From contig CATWNM010000001.1 of NCBI GenBank assembly GCA_958352145.1, forward strand, positions 88,909 to 152,908: a stretch of DNA of 64,000 nt, written 5' to 3'. Numbering within the stretch: the stretch's first letter is position 1; every line of letters begins with the position of its first letter. A program made the translations under genes and the position numbers. The notes under the pieces are model-generated. The model worked only from the letters and a program-made list of their open reading frames with translations, was not told the origin of the DNA and did not search any database. This stretch comes from an uncultured Eubacteriales bacterium (GTDB lineage Bacteria > Bacillota > Clostridia > Oscillospirales > CAG-272). Shown one piece after another: positions 26,218 to 34,047 of this stretch.

Positions 26218-26227
26218 ATACTTCCTT
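26218..26227 (-). repeat. Right inverted repeat of the mobile element
   Basis: ATACTTCCTT, complementary to the left repeat at 21496-21505. Confidence 0.45.
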
Positions 26228-26326
26228 ATCAGCGTAAAACTAAATTTTTTGGCATTTTTGTACTTGCTTCCCCGGCGTCAAAACGGTTCCGTATGCCTTG
26301 ACCGGCATACCTGATTCAAAAACAAA

Positions 26327-26350
26327 TGTGCGGCGCATATACGCCGCACA
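26327..26350 (-). terminator. Terminator of the thioesterase gene
   Basis: Perfect stem TGTGCGGCG/CGCCGCACA followed on the minus strand by TTTGTTTTTG, 14 bp past the thioesterase stop. Confidence 0.8.
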
Positions 26351-26363
26351 ATAGCCGCTCAGA

Positions 26364-27074
26364 TTAAAAATATAAAACCGCCTCGCAATTGATTTTTCCA
26401 TCCCGGCGCAGCGTTTTAAAATAAAAGTTATTCCCCTCCGCTTTGCAAAAAACCGAAAGTTCATCTCCATAAGGCGCTTCCGTCATATAGCTGATATTGA
26501 TCCCGCGCAGCGCGCGCCGCTCGATCCCTGGCACAAAATCGGAGAGCATAGACAAATATTTCGTGTTGTTCATATGCCCGTTGACGTCCGCGTCGCTGAA
26601 ATACACCGGACGCTTTCCAACTAGTTTGAATTCATCGCTTTGCGGCATACGCACACGCAGCGGAAGATCGAGTTCCAGCGGAGGCTCGATTTCAAACGTA
26701 TGCTGCACCTCCCCGACCCGCACGAGGCTTCGATCTGCCAGGCGCACAAGCGCCCATGAAGAAAACACTTCCGCCGCCGTTTCTCCGTTCACATTCAGCC
26801 GGTAGCAGCGATTATGCGTCACGCCGCGGCTGTCGCTGCCCCAAGTAATCGCTTCCGCCTCCGCGCCATCCGGCACATCCTGATAGATCCGCATAACAAT
26901 CCGGCTGACGATAAACACCATGCCCATGTGCCGAAGATCATCGTTGCTCGGCGGATAAGCCGCCATATGACGCGTCCCCGCATCTTCCAGCATAGCCAGC
27001 AGAGACGCGGGACGCAGCATGCCGTTCATATCCACATCCTGTCCATAAACTTTTACTTTCTCAATGTATTTCAT
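26364..27074 (-). CDS. Acyl-ACP thioesterase (FatA/FatB-type)
   Basis: A 236-residue double hot-dog protein of the acyl-ACP thioesterase family. The N-terminal half has a hot-dog fold (RMKYIEKVKVYGQDVDMNG then ...SRGVTHNRCYR), and the second half contains the catalytic-region motif YFSDADVNGHMNNTKY with Asp, Asn and His. It releases fatty acids from acyl carrier protein. Starts are ambiguous: ATG 27074, or TTG 27086 with no ribosome site at either. It begins just after the terminator of the aldolase gene, so low or regulated read-through expression is likely. Confidence 0.8.
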   Translation of the reverse strand: MKYIEKVKVYGQDVDMNGMLRPASLLAMLEDAGTRHMAAYPPSNDDLRHMGMVFIVSRIVMRIYQDVPDGAEAEAITWGSDSRGVTHNRCYRLNVNGETAAEVFSSWALVRLADRSLVRVGEVQHTFEIEPPLELDLPLRVRMPQSDEFKLVGKRPVYFSDADVNGHMNNTKYLSMLSDFVPGIERRALRGINISYMTEAPYGDELSVFCKAEGNNFYFKTLRRDGKINCEAVLYF

Positions 27075-27089
27075 ACGTATGTACAAAAA

Positions 27090-27113
27090 CCGCGGCAGAT
27101 TACACTGCCGCAG
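27090..27113 (-). terminator. Terminator of the fructose-bisphosphate aldolase gene
   Basis: Stem CTGCGGCAG / CTGCCGCGG (one mismatch) followed by TTTTTG on the minus strand. It lies 21 bp after the aldolase stop and directly before the thioesterase gene. Confidence 0.75.
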
Positions 27114-27133
27114 CTTTTCCTTTCAAAACTCAA

Positions 27134-28063
27134 TTAAAGCGTATTTGCGGAACCGAGTACCGTTTCAATCTTATGCCGGACCATCTTTCTGACTTCATCC
27201 CGGCCAACCGTGAGATACGTTCTGGGGTCAAATACCTCCGGCTGATTTTTCATAACGCGGCGAATTCCCGCAGTCATGGCAAGCCGGATATCCGAATCAA
27301 TATTGATTTTGCAAACCGCCATAGAAGCCGCACGGCGCAATAGCTCCTCCGGCACGCCGCGCGCGCCGTCAAGATTGCCGCCGCACGCATTGATTTCCTC
27401 AACCAGTTCGGGAATTACGCTCGAAGCGCCGTGCAGAACAATCGGAAAGCCGGGCAGCCGGCGGGAAATATCCTCCAGAATATCAAAGCGCAGCTTCGGC
27501 TCACCCTTGAATTTATAGGCGCCATGGCTAGTACCGATCGCAATCGCAAGAGAATCCACGCCAGTACGCGAGACAAATTCCTCTACCTCGCCCGGATCAG
27601 TATACATCGCGTCGTCAGCCGCGACTTTCACATCGTCCTCAATACCGGCAAGTTTTCCGAGTTCACCTTCGACGACTACGCCGTGGGCATGCGCATAGTC
27701 CACGACCTGTTTGGTCAGTGCGACATTCTCCTCAAAGCTGTAATGAGAACCGTCGATCATGACCGAAGTAAAGCCACCGTCGATGCAGGCTTTGCAGATC
27801 TCAAAATCGGCGCCATGATCCAGATGCAGCGCGAGATCTACGCCCGTATCCTTGATCGCCGCCTGTGCCAACGCGACCAGATACTCATGCTTCGCATACT
27901 TTCTCGCGCCGGCCGAAACCTGCAGGATCACCGGAGACCGAAGTTCTTCCGCCGCTTCGGTAATCGCCTGGATAATCTCCATATTGTTAATGTTGAAAGC
28001 GCCGATAGCATACCCGCCCTCATACGCCTTTTTAAACATTTCTTTCGTGGTTACAAGTGCCAT
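27134..28063 (-). CDS. fba: Class II fructose-1,6-bisphosphate aldolase
   Basis: A 309-residue zinc-dependent aldolase of glycolysis/gluconeogenesis (cleaves fructose-1,6-bisphosphate to dihydroxyacetone phosphate and glyceraldehyde-3-phosphate). It starts MALVTTKEMFKKAYEGGYAIGAFN, with ALHLDHGADFEIC (Zn-binding HLDH), MIDGSHYSFEENV, and the C-terminal half with KINIDSDIRLA. ATG 28063 has CAGGAGAG upstream; an in-frame upstream start is not supported. Monocistronic: hairpin terminator at 27090-27113. Confidence 0.95.
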   Translation of the reverse strand: MALVTTKEMFKKAYEGGYAIGAFNINNMEIIQAITEAAEELRSPVILQVSAGARKYAKHEYLVALAQAAIKDTGVDLALHLDHGADFEICKACIDGGFTSVMIDGSHYSFEENVALTKQVVDYAHAHGVVVEGELGKLAGIEDDVKVAADDAMYTDPGEVEEFVSRTGVDSLAIAIGTSHGAYKFKGEPKLRFDILEDISRRLPGFPIVLHGASSVIPELVEEINACGGNLDGARGVPEELLRRAASMAVCKINIDSDIRLAMTAGIRRVMKNQPEVFDPRTYLTVGRDEVRKMVRHKIETVLGSANTL

Positions 28064-28267
28064 ATTTTCTCTCCTGTACTGTAAAATTTTTATTTTTAAA
28101 TATTCTTTTATAGTATCTGTTAAACAGACCGGCAGTAAACATGCAAAGAACGACAAGTGCCGGTTCCTATGCATCATACAATCCAATATATCTCCAGATT
28201 TGTTAAATCCTGAACATAGTATAATTGTATCGCACCTTCCCCAAAAAAGCAAGTGTTTTTAATAGAT

Positions 28268-28545
28268 TTATTTGAAAAGGAATGCGCCGTTCCACGCTAT
28301 AAAAATGCAGGCCAAAAATAAAAACGGCGGATCGCATACGCCGTCAAGACTGCTGAAAAACTTTAAGCGCCGCAAACGCGGCGCTTGCCAAGCGAAAAGA
28401 CACATAAGGAGCAGCGCAGCGAAGTGACCACAAAAAGTTAGACAAGCATGATATACTTGTACTAAGAAATGGGGCAGTTCACATGTCCGCTCCTTATGCA
28501 AAGTCTTATTTTACCCTCTGTTCCGTACAAAATCCCTGCGCGGCA
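28268..28545. other. Gene-free region with terminators and a 10-bp inverted repeat
   Basis: No coding sequence convincing. Contains minus-strand terminator-like hairpins at 28324-28344 (ACGGCG/CGCCGT with TTTTTATTTTT) and 28365-28386 (AAGCGCCGC/GCGGCGCTT) after the MazF gene, and a long-range inverted repeat CATAAGGAGC (28403-28412) / GCTCCTTATG (28489-28498). A block CAAGACTGCTGAAAAACT near 28345 resembles CAAGACTGTCGAAAAACT at 46217. Confidence 0.5.
28365..28386 (-). terminator. Terminator of the mazF-like gene
   Basis: Perfect 9-bp stem AAGCGCCGC/GCGGCGCTT with a 4-base loop, followed on the minus strand by AAAGTTTTTC. Confidence 0.6.
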
Positions 28546-28908
28546 TCAGCCGGTCGCACCCGTTCCGCCAAGGCCAAAGCTAATCGAAATCGCATTGTTC
28601 ACTTGATTCATCACCTCGTCGTCCAGATGACCCATTTTTTCCTTCAGACGCCGTTTATCAATTGTACGTATCTGTTCCAGCAAGACGACCGAATCTTTTT
28701 GTAGTCCGACCTTGTCCGCATATATGTCGATATGTGTAGGCAAATGATTTTTGCTCATCTTGCTTGTAATCGCCGCGGCGATAACCGTCGGACTGTACTT
28801 ATTCCCTACGTCGTTCTGCACGGTCAGGACAGGACGCAGGCCGCCTTGCTCGGAACCGACGACCGGGCTTAGATCAGCGTAAAAAATATCTCCGCGCCGC
28901 ACACTCAT
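28546..28908 (-). CDS. MazF/PemK-type endoribonuclease toxin
   Basis: A 120-residue protein: MSVRRGDIFYADLSPVVGSEQGG with the RGDI(F)YADL motif, then RPVLTVQND (catalytic Arg) and the T-[SK]-x-x-K-x-x-x-PTHI block. These are ribonucleases that cut mRNA at short sequence motifs. GGAGAGTG precedes the ATG. Neither neighbour encodes an antitoxin (MazE/NdoAI or alanine racemase): the upstream gap of about 260 bp holds no MazE-size frame that I can see. Confidence 0.9.
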   Translation of the reverse strand: MSVRRGDIFYADLSPVVGSEQGGLRPVLTVQNDVGNKYSPTVIAAAITSKMSKNHLPTHIDIYADKVGLQKDSVVLLEQIRTIDKRRLKEKMGHLDDEVMNQVNNAISISFGLGGTGATG

Positions 28909-29094
28909 TTTATCACTCTCCGCAATTTCATTTCGGTATCACTATTTTTCCCAGCATCACGCAAACTTTAAACACTGCGGATAAATTTTTAGCAGGTAAA
29001 TTATGACACGCTTTGATACTTTTCTATTTTCATTGTATTGCAGCAGCGCATTTTTGGTGCGTGCCCGGCGTCTTTCTTCTCAGAAAGAAAAAAC

Positions 29095-29138
29095 GCCCCG
29101 TCTGCCCGGCAATTTTACAATTACCGGGCAGACGGGGC
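29095..29138 (-). terminator. Terminator of CTP synthase
   Basis: 15-bp perfect stem GCCCCGTCTGCCCGG and its complement, followed on the minus strand by GTTTTTTC, about 30 bp past the stop. Confidence 0.9.
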
Positions 29139-29168
29139 AGAATACAAAAATTTACCGGTCTGCGACTA

Positions 29169-30782
29169 TCAATGATTGGCGGATGCATATTTGTCCGCCG
29201 CGCGAATAAATTCTCGAAAAAGGGGATGCGCGCGGTTCGGGCGCGATTTAAATTCCGGATGATACTGCACCGCGATAAACCACGGATGCTCCGGAAGCTC
29301 CACTGCCTCCACCAAACGACCGTCCGGCGAAAGTCCGCAGATGCGCATACCGTTTTCTTCTACCGCTGCGCGATATGCATTGTTAAACTCATAGCGATGG
29401 CGGTGCCGCTCGCTGATTTCATCCCGGCCGTATACATCCCGCATCCGGCTGCCCGCTACGATACGACACGGATACAAACCAAGACGCATGGTGCCGCCTT
29501 TATCGGTGATCGTTTTCTGATCGTCCATAATATCGATCACATTGTGCGCGCCGCCCTCGCAAAACTCACCACTGTTCGCATCGCCATACCCCAGTACGTT
29601 CCGCGCGAATTCAACGACGGCCATCTGCATGCCCAAACAAATGCCGAGAAAAGGAATCCTGTGCTCGCGTGCAAAACGAACCGCCTCGATCTTGCCTTCG
29701 ATCCCCCGATTGCCGAAACCGCCCGGCACCAAAATACCGTCAAGACCTCCAAGCCTGCGCTCCGCCGTCTCCGAAGTGATGTCCTCCGAATCGATCCACT
29801 CGATTTCTATCCGGACACGATTTTCAATGCCGCCGTGAAACAGCGCTTCCATAACCGAAAGGTACGCGTCGTGCAGCTTGACGTACTTGCCGACAAGTCC
29901 GATACGGACGCGGCGTTTGCTTGCATGGATATTTTCAAGAATCCCGCGCCACTCCGTCAAATCGGGCTCTACTCCCGCGCAGATCCCAAGCAGCCGACAT
30001 ACCGTGGAAGCAAGGCCGTTTTCCTCCAGCATGAGCGGAACTTCATAAAGCGATTTGACGTCCGTATTGTCGATCACGCAGTCCTCCGCAACATTACAGA
30101 ACATAGCGATCTTGCGTTTCATGCTAGCTTCGATCTGCCGGTCGCAGCGGCAAACCAAAATGTCCGGCTGAATGCCGATCGACTGCAGTTCCTTGACCGA
30201 ATGCTGCGTGGGTTTCGACTTATATTCTTCCGATCCAAACACATAGGGGATCAACGTTACATGGATAAACAGACAATTTCCCGGTCCCATTTCATGACCG
30301 ACCTGCCTTGCCGCCTCCAAAAAAACCTGAGACTCGATATCGCCGACCGTGCCGCCGATCTCCACCAGGCACACGTCCGCCCCCGAATCGTTGGCCGACT
30401 TGTAAATCCGACTTTTAATCTCGTCGGTAATGTGCGGGATATACTGCACGGTTTGACCGAGATATTCGCCGCGGCGCTCCTTGGTCAGAACGTTCCAGAA
30501 CACCTTTCCGGTTGTAACATTAGAGTTTACGCTGAGATTTTCGTCGATAAAGCGCTCATAATGTCCAAGATCAAGATCGGTTTCGGTTCCGTCGTCAGTG
30601 ACAAAAACCTCGCCGTGCTGAAACGGGCTCATCGTACCGGGATCAATGTTTATGTAAGGATCCAGCTTCTGCATGGTCACCTTGACGCCGCGCGCTTTGA
30701 GCAGCCGACCAAGCGACGCCGCCGTAATTCCCTTTCCGAGGCCGGACACGACACCGCCGGTCACAAAAACGATTTTTTTCAT
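29169..30782 (-). CDS. pyrG: CTP synthase
   Basis: A 537-residue CTP synthase: ATP-binding amidoligase domain (about 1-270; GGVVSGLGKGITAAS and QKLDPYINIDPGTMSPFQHGE) and class I glutamine amidotransferase (about 290-530; GICLGMQ with nucleophile Cys, and YHPEFKSRP with catalytic His/Glu). It makes CTP from UTP using glutamine. A well-spaced promoter is at 30824-30852. A pyrG-type leader (GGGC initiation) cannot be judged by eye. Confidence 0.97.
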   Translation of the reverse strand: MKKIVFVTGGVVSGLGKGITAASLGRLLKARGVKVTMQKLDPYINIDPGTMSPFQHGEVFVTDDGTETDLDLGHYERFIDENLSVNSNVTTGKVFWNVLTKERRGEYLGQTVQYIPHITDEIKSRIYKSANDSGADVCLVEIGGTVGDIESQVFLEAARQVGHEMGPGNCLFIHVTLIPYVFGSEEYKSKPTQHSVKELQSIGIQPDILVCRCDRQIEASMKRKIAMFCNVAEDCVIDNTDVKSLYEVPLMLEENGLASTVCRLLGICAGVEPDLTEWRGILENIHASKRRVRIGLVGKYVKLHDAYLSVMEALFHGGIENRVRIEIEWIDSEDITSETAERRLGGLDGILVPGGFGNRGIEGKIEAVRFAREHRIPFLGICLGMQMAVVEFARNVLGYGDANSGEFCEGGAHNVIDIMDDQKTITDKGGTMRLGLYPCRIVAGSRMRDVYGRDEISERHRHRYEFNNAYRAAVEENGMRICGLSPDGRLVEAVELPEHPWFIAVQYHPEFKSRPNRAHPLFREFIRAADKYASANH

Positions 30783-30823
30783 ATCTTCGGCTTCCTTGTC
30801 TGTATTTTTCTGTTAACTAAAAT

Positions 30824-30852
30824 ATTATACCCCAGTTTCTCACAAAAAGCAA
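30824..30852 (-). promoter_or_regulatory. Promoter of pyrG
   Basis: TTGCTT (30847-30852), 17-bp spacer, TATAAT (30824-30829) on the minus strand. Confidence 0.6.
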
Positions 30853-30985
30853 GAGTTTTATCCATATGGCCGGGATATTTTATCTTTCTCTTGACAAAGA
30901 CCGCCTGCGTCGTTTTTTCCTGCCGTTCGTTTTCCTTTTCCCGCGCCCGCTCCGCTTGAATAAAGCTGCGGCGCGGGAAAAATTC

Positions 30986-31020
30986 AGCCTGCCGGAAAAC
31001 CAAAGGTTTCCCGGCAGGCT
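30986..31020 (-). terminator. Terminator of the ANTAR gene / glutamate synthase operon
   Basis: 16-bp near-perfect stem (30986-31001/31005-31020) with a 3-base loop and ATTTTT on the minus strand. Confidence 0.85.
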
Positions 31021-31026
31021 GCGCGT

Positions 31027-31599
31027 TTACTGTTCATATGTACGCAGAATATTTTCCGCAATCTGCCGCTTCGTCATGCGCAGATCCATCGCCTGTTTTT
31101 CAATATGCCGGTGCGCGGCCGCTTCGCTGAGGCCAAGATACTGAATCAGCGTACATTTGGCGCGGGCAACCAGCTTTTGCTCGGTAAGCTGCTCGCGCAG
31201 GCCGCTGTTTTCATTTAAAATATTGTACGCGCGGTTGCGCATCACCGAAATAACCCGCACCGTGCCAAGAAAACCCGCGCGCGTGACCGGTTTATCCAAA
31301 ACCGCTATGCCCTGCTCCTCAAGATGCGCAATATACTCCGCCGAATGTTCCTCGCGGCGAAGAATCACAAGGATTGCGCTGTCTCCGACAGCTATAATTT
31401 TTCTGGCTAATTCACGCTCAGGAATATCGGAAACCGGCGTATTGATAACCGCCAGATCCAAGGCGTAATTGCGCGCGTAAGTCATCGCGTCCGAAGCGTT
31501 TTTCGCCGAAAACGCGGACAATCCGAAATATTCCTTGAATAAATTATGGAGCAATTTTGCGGCATCTTCACTCTGTGATACGATCAAAACCCGGTTCAT
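31027..31599 (-). CDS. ANTAR-domain RNA-binding regulator (pseudo-receiver)
   Basis: A 190-residue protein with an N-terminal receiver-like domain (1-120) and a C-terminal ANTAR domain (about 130-188; AKCTLIQYLGLSEAAAHRHIEKQAMDLRMTKRQIA). ANTAR domains bind paired RNA hairpins and prevent terminator formation. The receiver lacks the usual acidic pocket (VSQSED for DDE) and phosphoacceptor Asp (VINTP instead of DxxMP), so phosphorylation is unlikely, as in related Clostridia proteins next to glutamine synthetase genes. It is the last gene of the glutamate synthase cluster, pointing to control of nitrogen genes. Confidence 0.88.
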   Translation of the reverse strand: MNRVLIVSQSEDAAKLLHNLFKEYFGLSAFSAKNASDAMTYARNYALDLAVINTPVSDIPERELARKIIAVGDSAILVILRREEHSAEYIAHLEEQGIAVLDKPVTRAGFLGTVRVISVMRNRAYNILNENSGLREQLTEQKLVARAKCTLIQYLGLSEAAAHRHIEKQAMDLRMTKRQIAENILRTYEQ

Positions 31600-31618
31600 T
31601 GGCCCCTCCGCTCAGCAT

Positions 31619-32368
31619 TTAATTGTTTACATACAGTCTCTTATACGGATTTTTGCTGTCCGGCTCAATAACATGAAATTTTTCACGCAGGATCTCTGCT
31701 TTGTCTTTTCCAAAATAGGCGCAGAATTTGTCTATGTACGGCAAAATCTCCTCCATGTCCGCATCCTCCGCATCCCGGACGGTCACGCGCGCCGTCATGA
31801 TCGAATCCAGCTTGCCCCGGACAAAGATTTTACCGCCGTGCATACCGGTCGCGCAGAAATTGCCGACCACGCTGCCGACGCCGTATTCACTCCGCTCGCG
31901 GCCGCTCTCGTCCCCTGAAAGGCCGAGTACGACAATATATCCGCCCGCCAGATATTCTCCAAGAAAGCTGCCGGCACAGCCTCCAACGATCAACGCGGGA
32001 AGATTGTTTTTGTATTGCTTCATGTGAATGCCCGCGCGATACCCCACGCTGTCACGCACATACAGTTCGCCGCCGCGCGCCGCGAGCGCAAGCCCATCGC
32101 CCGCACCGCCGTGCACAATGATTTCTCCGCGGTTCATGGTATCTCCCACTGCGTCCTGCACATTGCCATTCACGATAATTTTCGCGCCGTCCAGATACGC
32201 GCCGAGCGCGTTTCCAGGCGTCCCGTTGATTGTGATCTCTTTGCCTTCAAGCCCATCGCCGACATAGCGCTGCCCCATACAATCGTTGACCACGATCTTG
32301 GTATCGGCGCTGTTTTTGATCGCCGCGTTCAGCGCCTGAAAGTGCATGTTTTTCGCATCAATGACCAT
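31619..32368 (-). CDS. Glutamate synthase GXGXG domain protein (GltB3-like)
   Basis: A 249-residue protein of the C-terminal alpha-subunit (GXGXG, PF01493) domain family: glycine-rich beta-solenoid with repeats such as NGNVQDAVGDTMNRG and GDGLALAARGGELYVRDSVG. In bacterial GltB this domain is the C-terminal 250 residues of one large polypeptide; here it is a separate gene, as in archaeal-type and some clostridial systems. Part of the five-gene split synthase. It overlaps the preceding gene by 1 bp. Confidence 0.88.
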   Translation of the reverse strand: MVIDAKNMHFQALNAAIKNSADTKIVVNDCMGQRYVGDGLEGKEITINGTPGNALGAYLDGAKIIVNGNVQDAVGDTMNRGEIIVHGGAGDGLALAARGGELYVRDSVGYRAGIHMKQYKNNLPALIVGGCAGSFLGEYLAGGYIVVLGLSGDESGRERSEYGVGSVVGNFCATGMHGGKIFVRGKLDSIMTARVTVRDAEDADMEEILPYIDKFCAYFGKDKAEILREKFHVIEPDSKNPYKRLYVNN

Positions 32369-33621
32369 TATTTCGCACCCCCGAGCTTTATTTTCCTATC
32401 CGAAAGAGAAAACGCCATCAACTGCGGCTTTTCCCGGATCAATTCAAAATCAATGCTGTCCAGCGGCGTTTTATTGCGGATCAGCGCCGTATAAATACCG
32501 GCACGCTCAATATCACCGATGAGAATAAAGCCACACAGACAGCCATCTCTCGTAACGAGTTTCTTGTAACTCTTTTCCCCCGATACAGTATATGCGTCCC
32601 CTTCGTAACTGCCCGCACTGAGCACATGCAGGCCGAAAAATCCAATAGCGTTCATCGGCATCGCGTTTTCATACTGTTTGTTGCCGCCCGCCATATTCAC
32701 ACCCGCCGCATATCCCTGCATATACGCGTTCGGCAGCAGCGCCAGTACGCGCTCGGTACCGGTTGTGCAGTCGAAGCTGGTCGCGCAGTCTCCGGCCGCA
32801 TAAATGCCGGGCACGCTCGTTTGGCAGGCAGAATCTGTCACGATCCCGCGGTTCATCCTGCATCCGGCCTCTTCAGCAAGCGCCGTGTTCGGCCGGACGC
32901 CGACGCAGATCACCAATGTGTCAAACGCAAGCTCTTTGCCGCTTTTCAGAACCGCACGACCGCCTGAAAAACGCGCAACGCTGTCCGAAAGGACAAAGCG
33001 CACGCCCTTTTTCTCCAGAAAGTCCTGCATGATCCGCGCACCCTCTGCATCCAGAATGCTTGGCAGAATCCGATCCGCCATATCTACCACCGTTACACTC
33101 CCCACGCGCTCGAGAATGCCCTCCGCGCATTTCAGTCCGATCAGCCCCGCACCGATAATCAATACGCGGCTGTCCGAACGAAGCGACGCCATTAGGCCGT
33201 GCGCGTCGTCCAGCGACATAAACGTATGTTTGTCCAAAACGCTTTCGATCCCCGTAAAGTCGGGAACAAACGGACGCGACCCCGCGGCGATCAAAAGCTT
33301 TTCATAGCCGAGCGTTCGACCGTCCGACAAAAGAAGCGTCTTTTCCTTAGTCTCTATACGCACGGCGCGAACGCCCATATACAGCGTGCAGTCGTTTTTC
33401 TCATAAAAATCATCCGGGCGATATTTCATCCGCTCTTCGTCCGTGCGCCCCATACAAAGATAAGAAATCAGCGGGCGGGAATAAGTATGATGCGGCTCTT
33501 CGGAAACAATGGCGATCGGTTCCGTCCCGCCGGCCGAGCGGATACCCTCCACGCAGCCAATTGCCGCCGTGCTGTTTCCGATGATTAAATATTGAAAACG
33601 TTTTTCTTCCATCCCGCTCAC
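32368..33621 (-). CDS. NAD(P)H:FAD-dependent oxidoreductase of the split glutamate synthase
   Basis: A 417-residue pyridine nucleotide-disulfide oxidoreductase: FAD-binding YLIIGNSTAAIGCVEGI near the N-terminus, second Rossmann fold VLIIGAGLIGLKCAEGI for NAD(P)H, and YAAGDCATSFD. It presumably carries electrons from NAD(P)H to the ferredoxin partner. The N-terminus is close to nitrite reductase/rubredoxin reductase type enzymes. It begins 4 bp into the preceding stop and has GAGGTGAGC upstream. Confidence 0.85.
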   Translation of the reverse strand: MSGMEEKRFQYLIIGNSTAAIGCVEGIRSAGGTEPIAIVSEEPHHTYSRPLISYLCMGRTDEERMKYRPDDFYEKNDCTLYMGVRAVRIETKEKTLLLSDGRTLGYEKLLIAAGSRPFVPDFTGIESVLDKHTFMSLDDAHGLMASLRSDSRVLIIGAGLIGLKCAEGILERVGSVTVVDMADRILPSILDAEGARIMQDFLEKKGVRFVLSDSVARFSGGRAVLKSGKELAFDTLVICVGVRPNTALAEEAGCRMNRGIVTDSACQTSVPGIYAAGDCATSFDCTTGTERVLALLPNAYMQGYAAGVNMAGGNKQYENAMPMNAIGFFGLHVLSAGSYEGDAYTVSGEKSYKKLVTRDGCLCGFILIGDIERAGIYTALIRNKTPLDSIDFELIREKPQLMAFSLSDRKIKLGGAK

Positions 33622-34043
33622 CTCTCCTCATATACGATCGCCCGGTTCGGACATCCGCGTACGCAGGCCGGCTCTCCGCCGTGCGCAGTACAAAGCTCGC
33701 ACTTCTGCACCGCATGGCCGTCTTCGCTCGGCATAATTGCGCCATAGGGACATACCAGCACGCATGTAAAACAGCCCACGCATTTATCCGTATCCACAGC
33801 AATCAACCCATCTTTTTGGGAAAGCGCGCCCGAAATACAGGATTTGACGCAGATCGGATCGTCGCAGTGACGGCAGGAAACCGCAAAATGAACGCCGTTT
33901 CCATCCTCCACCCGGATACGCGGGTGAATCTGCATACCTTTCAGTTTGGCCATATTATCTTTACCGGAAGCCGCAAAAGCGCAGTTGTATTCACACAGAT
34001 GACATCCGAGGCACCATTCTTCATTTACGTAAACCCGTTTCAT
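33618..34043 (-). CDS. 4Fe-4S dicluster/tricluster ferredoxin subunit
   Basis: A 141-residue protein with four Cys groups: CLGCHLCEYNC, CRHCDDPICVKSC, CVGCFTCVLVCP and CELC..C. These bind several 4Fe-4S clusters, forming the electron bridge between the FAD oxidoreductase and the glutamate synthase core. GGGGGAG precedes ATG 34043, which I prefer to an upstream in-frame start at 34073. Confidence 0.9.
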   Translation of the reverse strand: MKRVYVNEEWCLGCHLCEYNCAFAASGKDNMAKLKGMQIHPRIRVEDGNGVHFAVSCRHCDDPICVKSCISGALSQKDGLIAVDTDKCVGCFTCVLVCPYGAIMPSEDGHAVQKCELCTAHGGEPACVRGCPNRAIVYEER

Positions 34044-34047
34044 TTCT

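Larger units (their letters stand above)
21496..26227. mobile_element. Tn4451/TnpX-family mobile element (putative extent)
   Basis: Between 10-bp inverted repeats (AAGGAAGTAT at 21496-21505; ATACTTCCTT at 26218-26227) lie a TnpX-type recombinase, TnpW, ArsR regulator, nitroreductase, Tn916-like sigma factor and HTH gene. The interval is distinctly more AT-rich than its flanks, and interrupts a host stretch in which the genes on both sides read minus. Mobilisation genes (mobA, tetracycline or chloramphenicol resistance) are missing. The exact ends are inferred; family members join at GA dinucleotides, which I cannot confirm here. Confidence 0.6.
25856..26363. other. Gene-free DNA at the right end of the element and host border
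   Basis: Contains three long hairpins: 25892-25905/25925-25938 (perfect 14 bp), 25965-25971/25991-25997, and 26141-26147/26171-26177. Then comes the right inverted repeat 26218-26227 and the host terminator at 26327-26350. A stretch that looks translatable (25910-26314) has no family similarity and is not called. Confidence 0.5.

Noticed and set aside
25910..26314. 134-codon plus-strand frame in the right end of the mobile element
   Set aside because: It crosses hairpins and has no similarity to any known mobile-element protein.
29013..30959. Long plus-strand reading frame antisense to pyrG
   Set aside because: It mirrors the strongly conserved CTP synthase frame on the other strand, has no family motif and no ribosome site.
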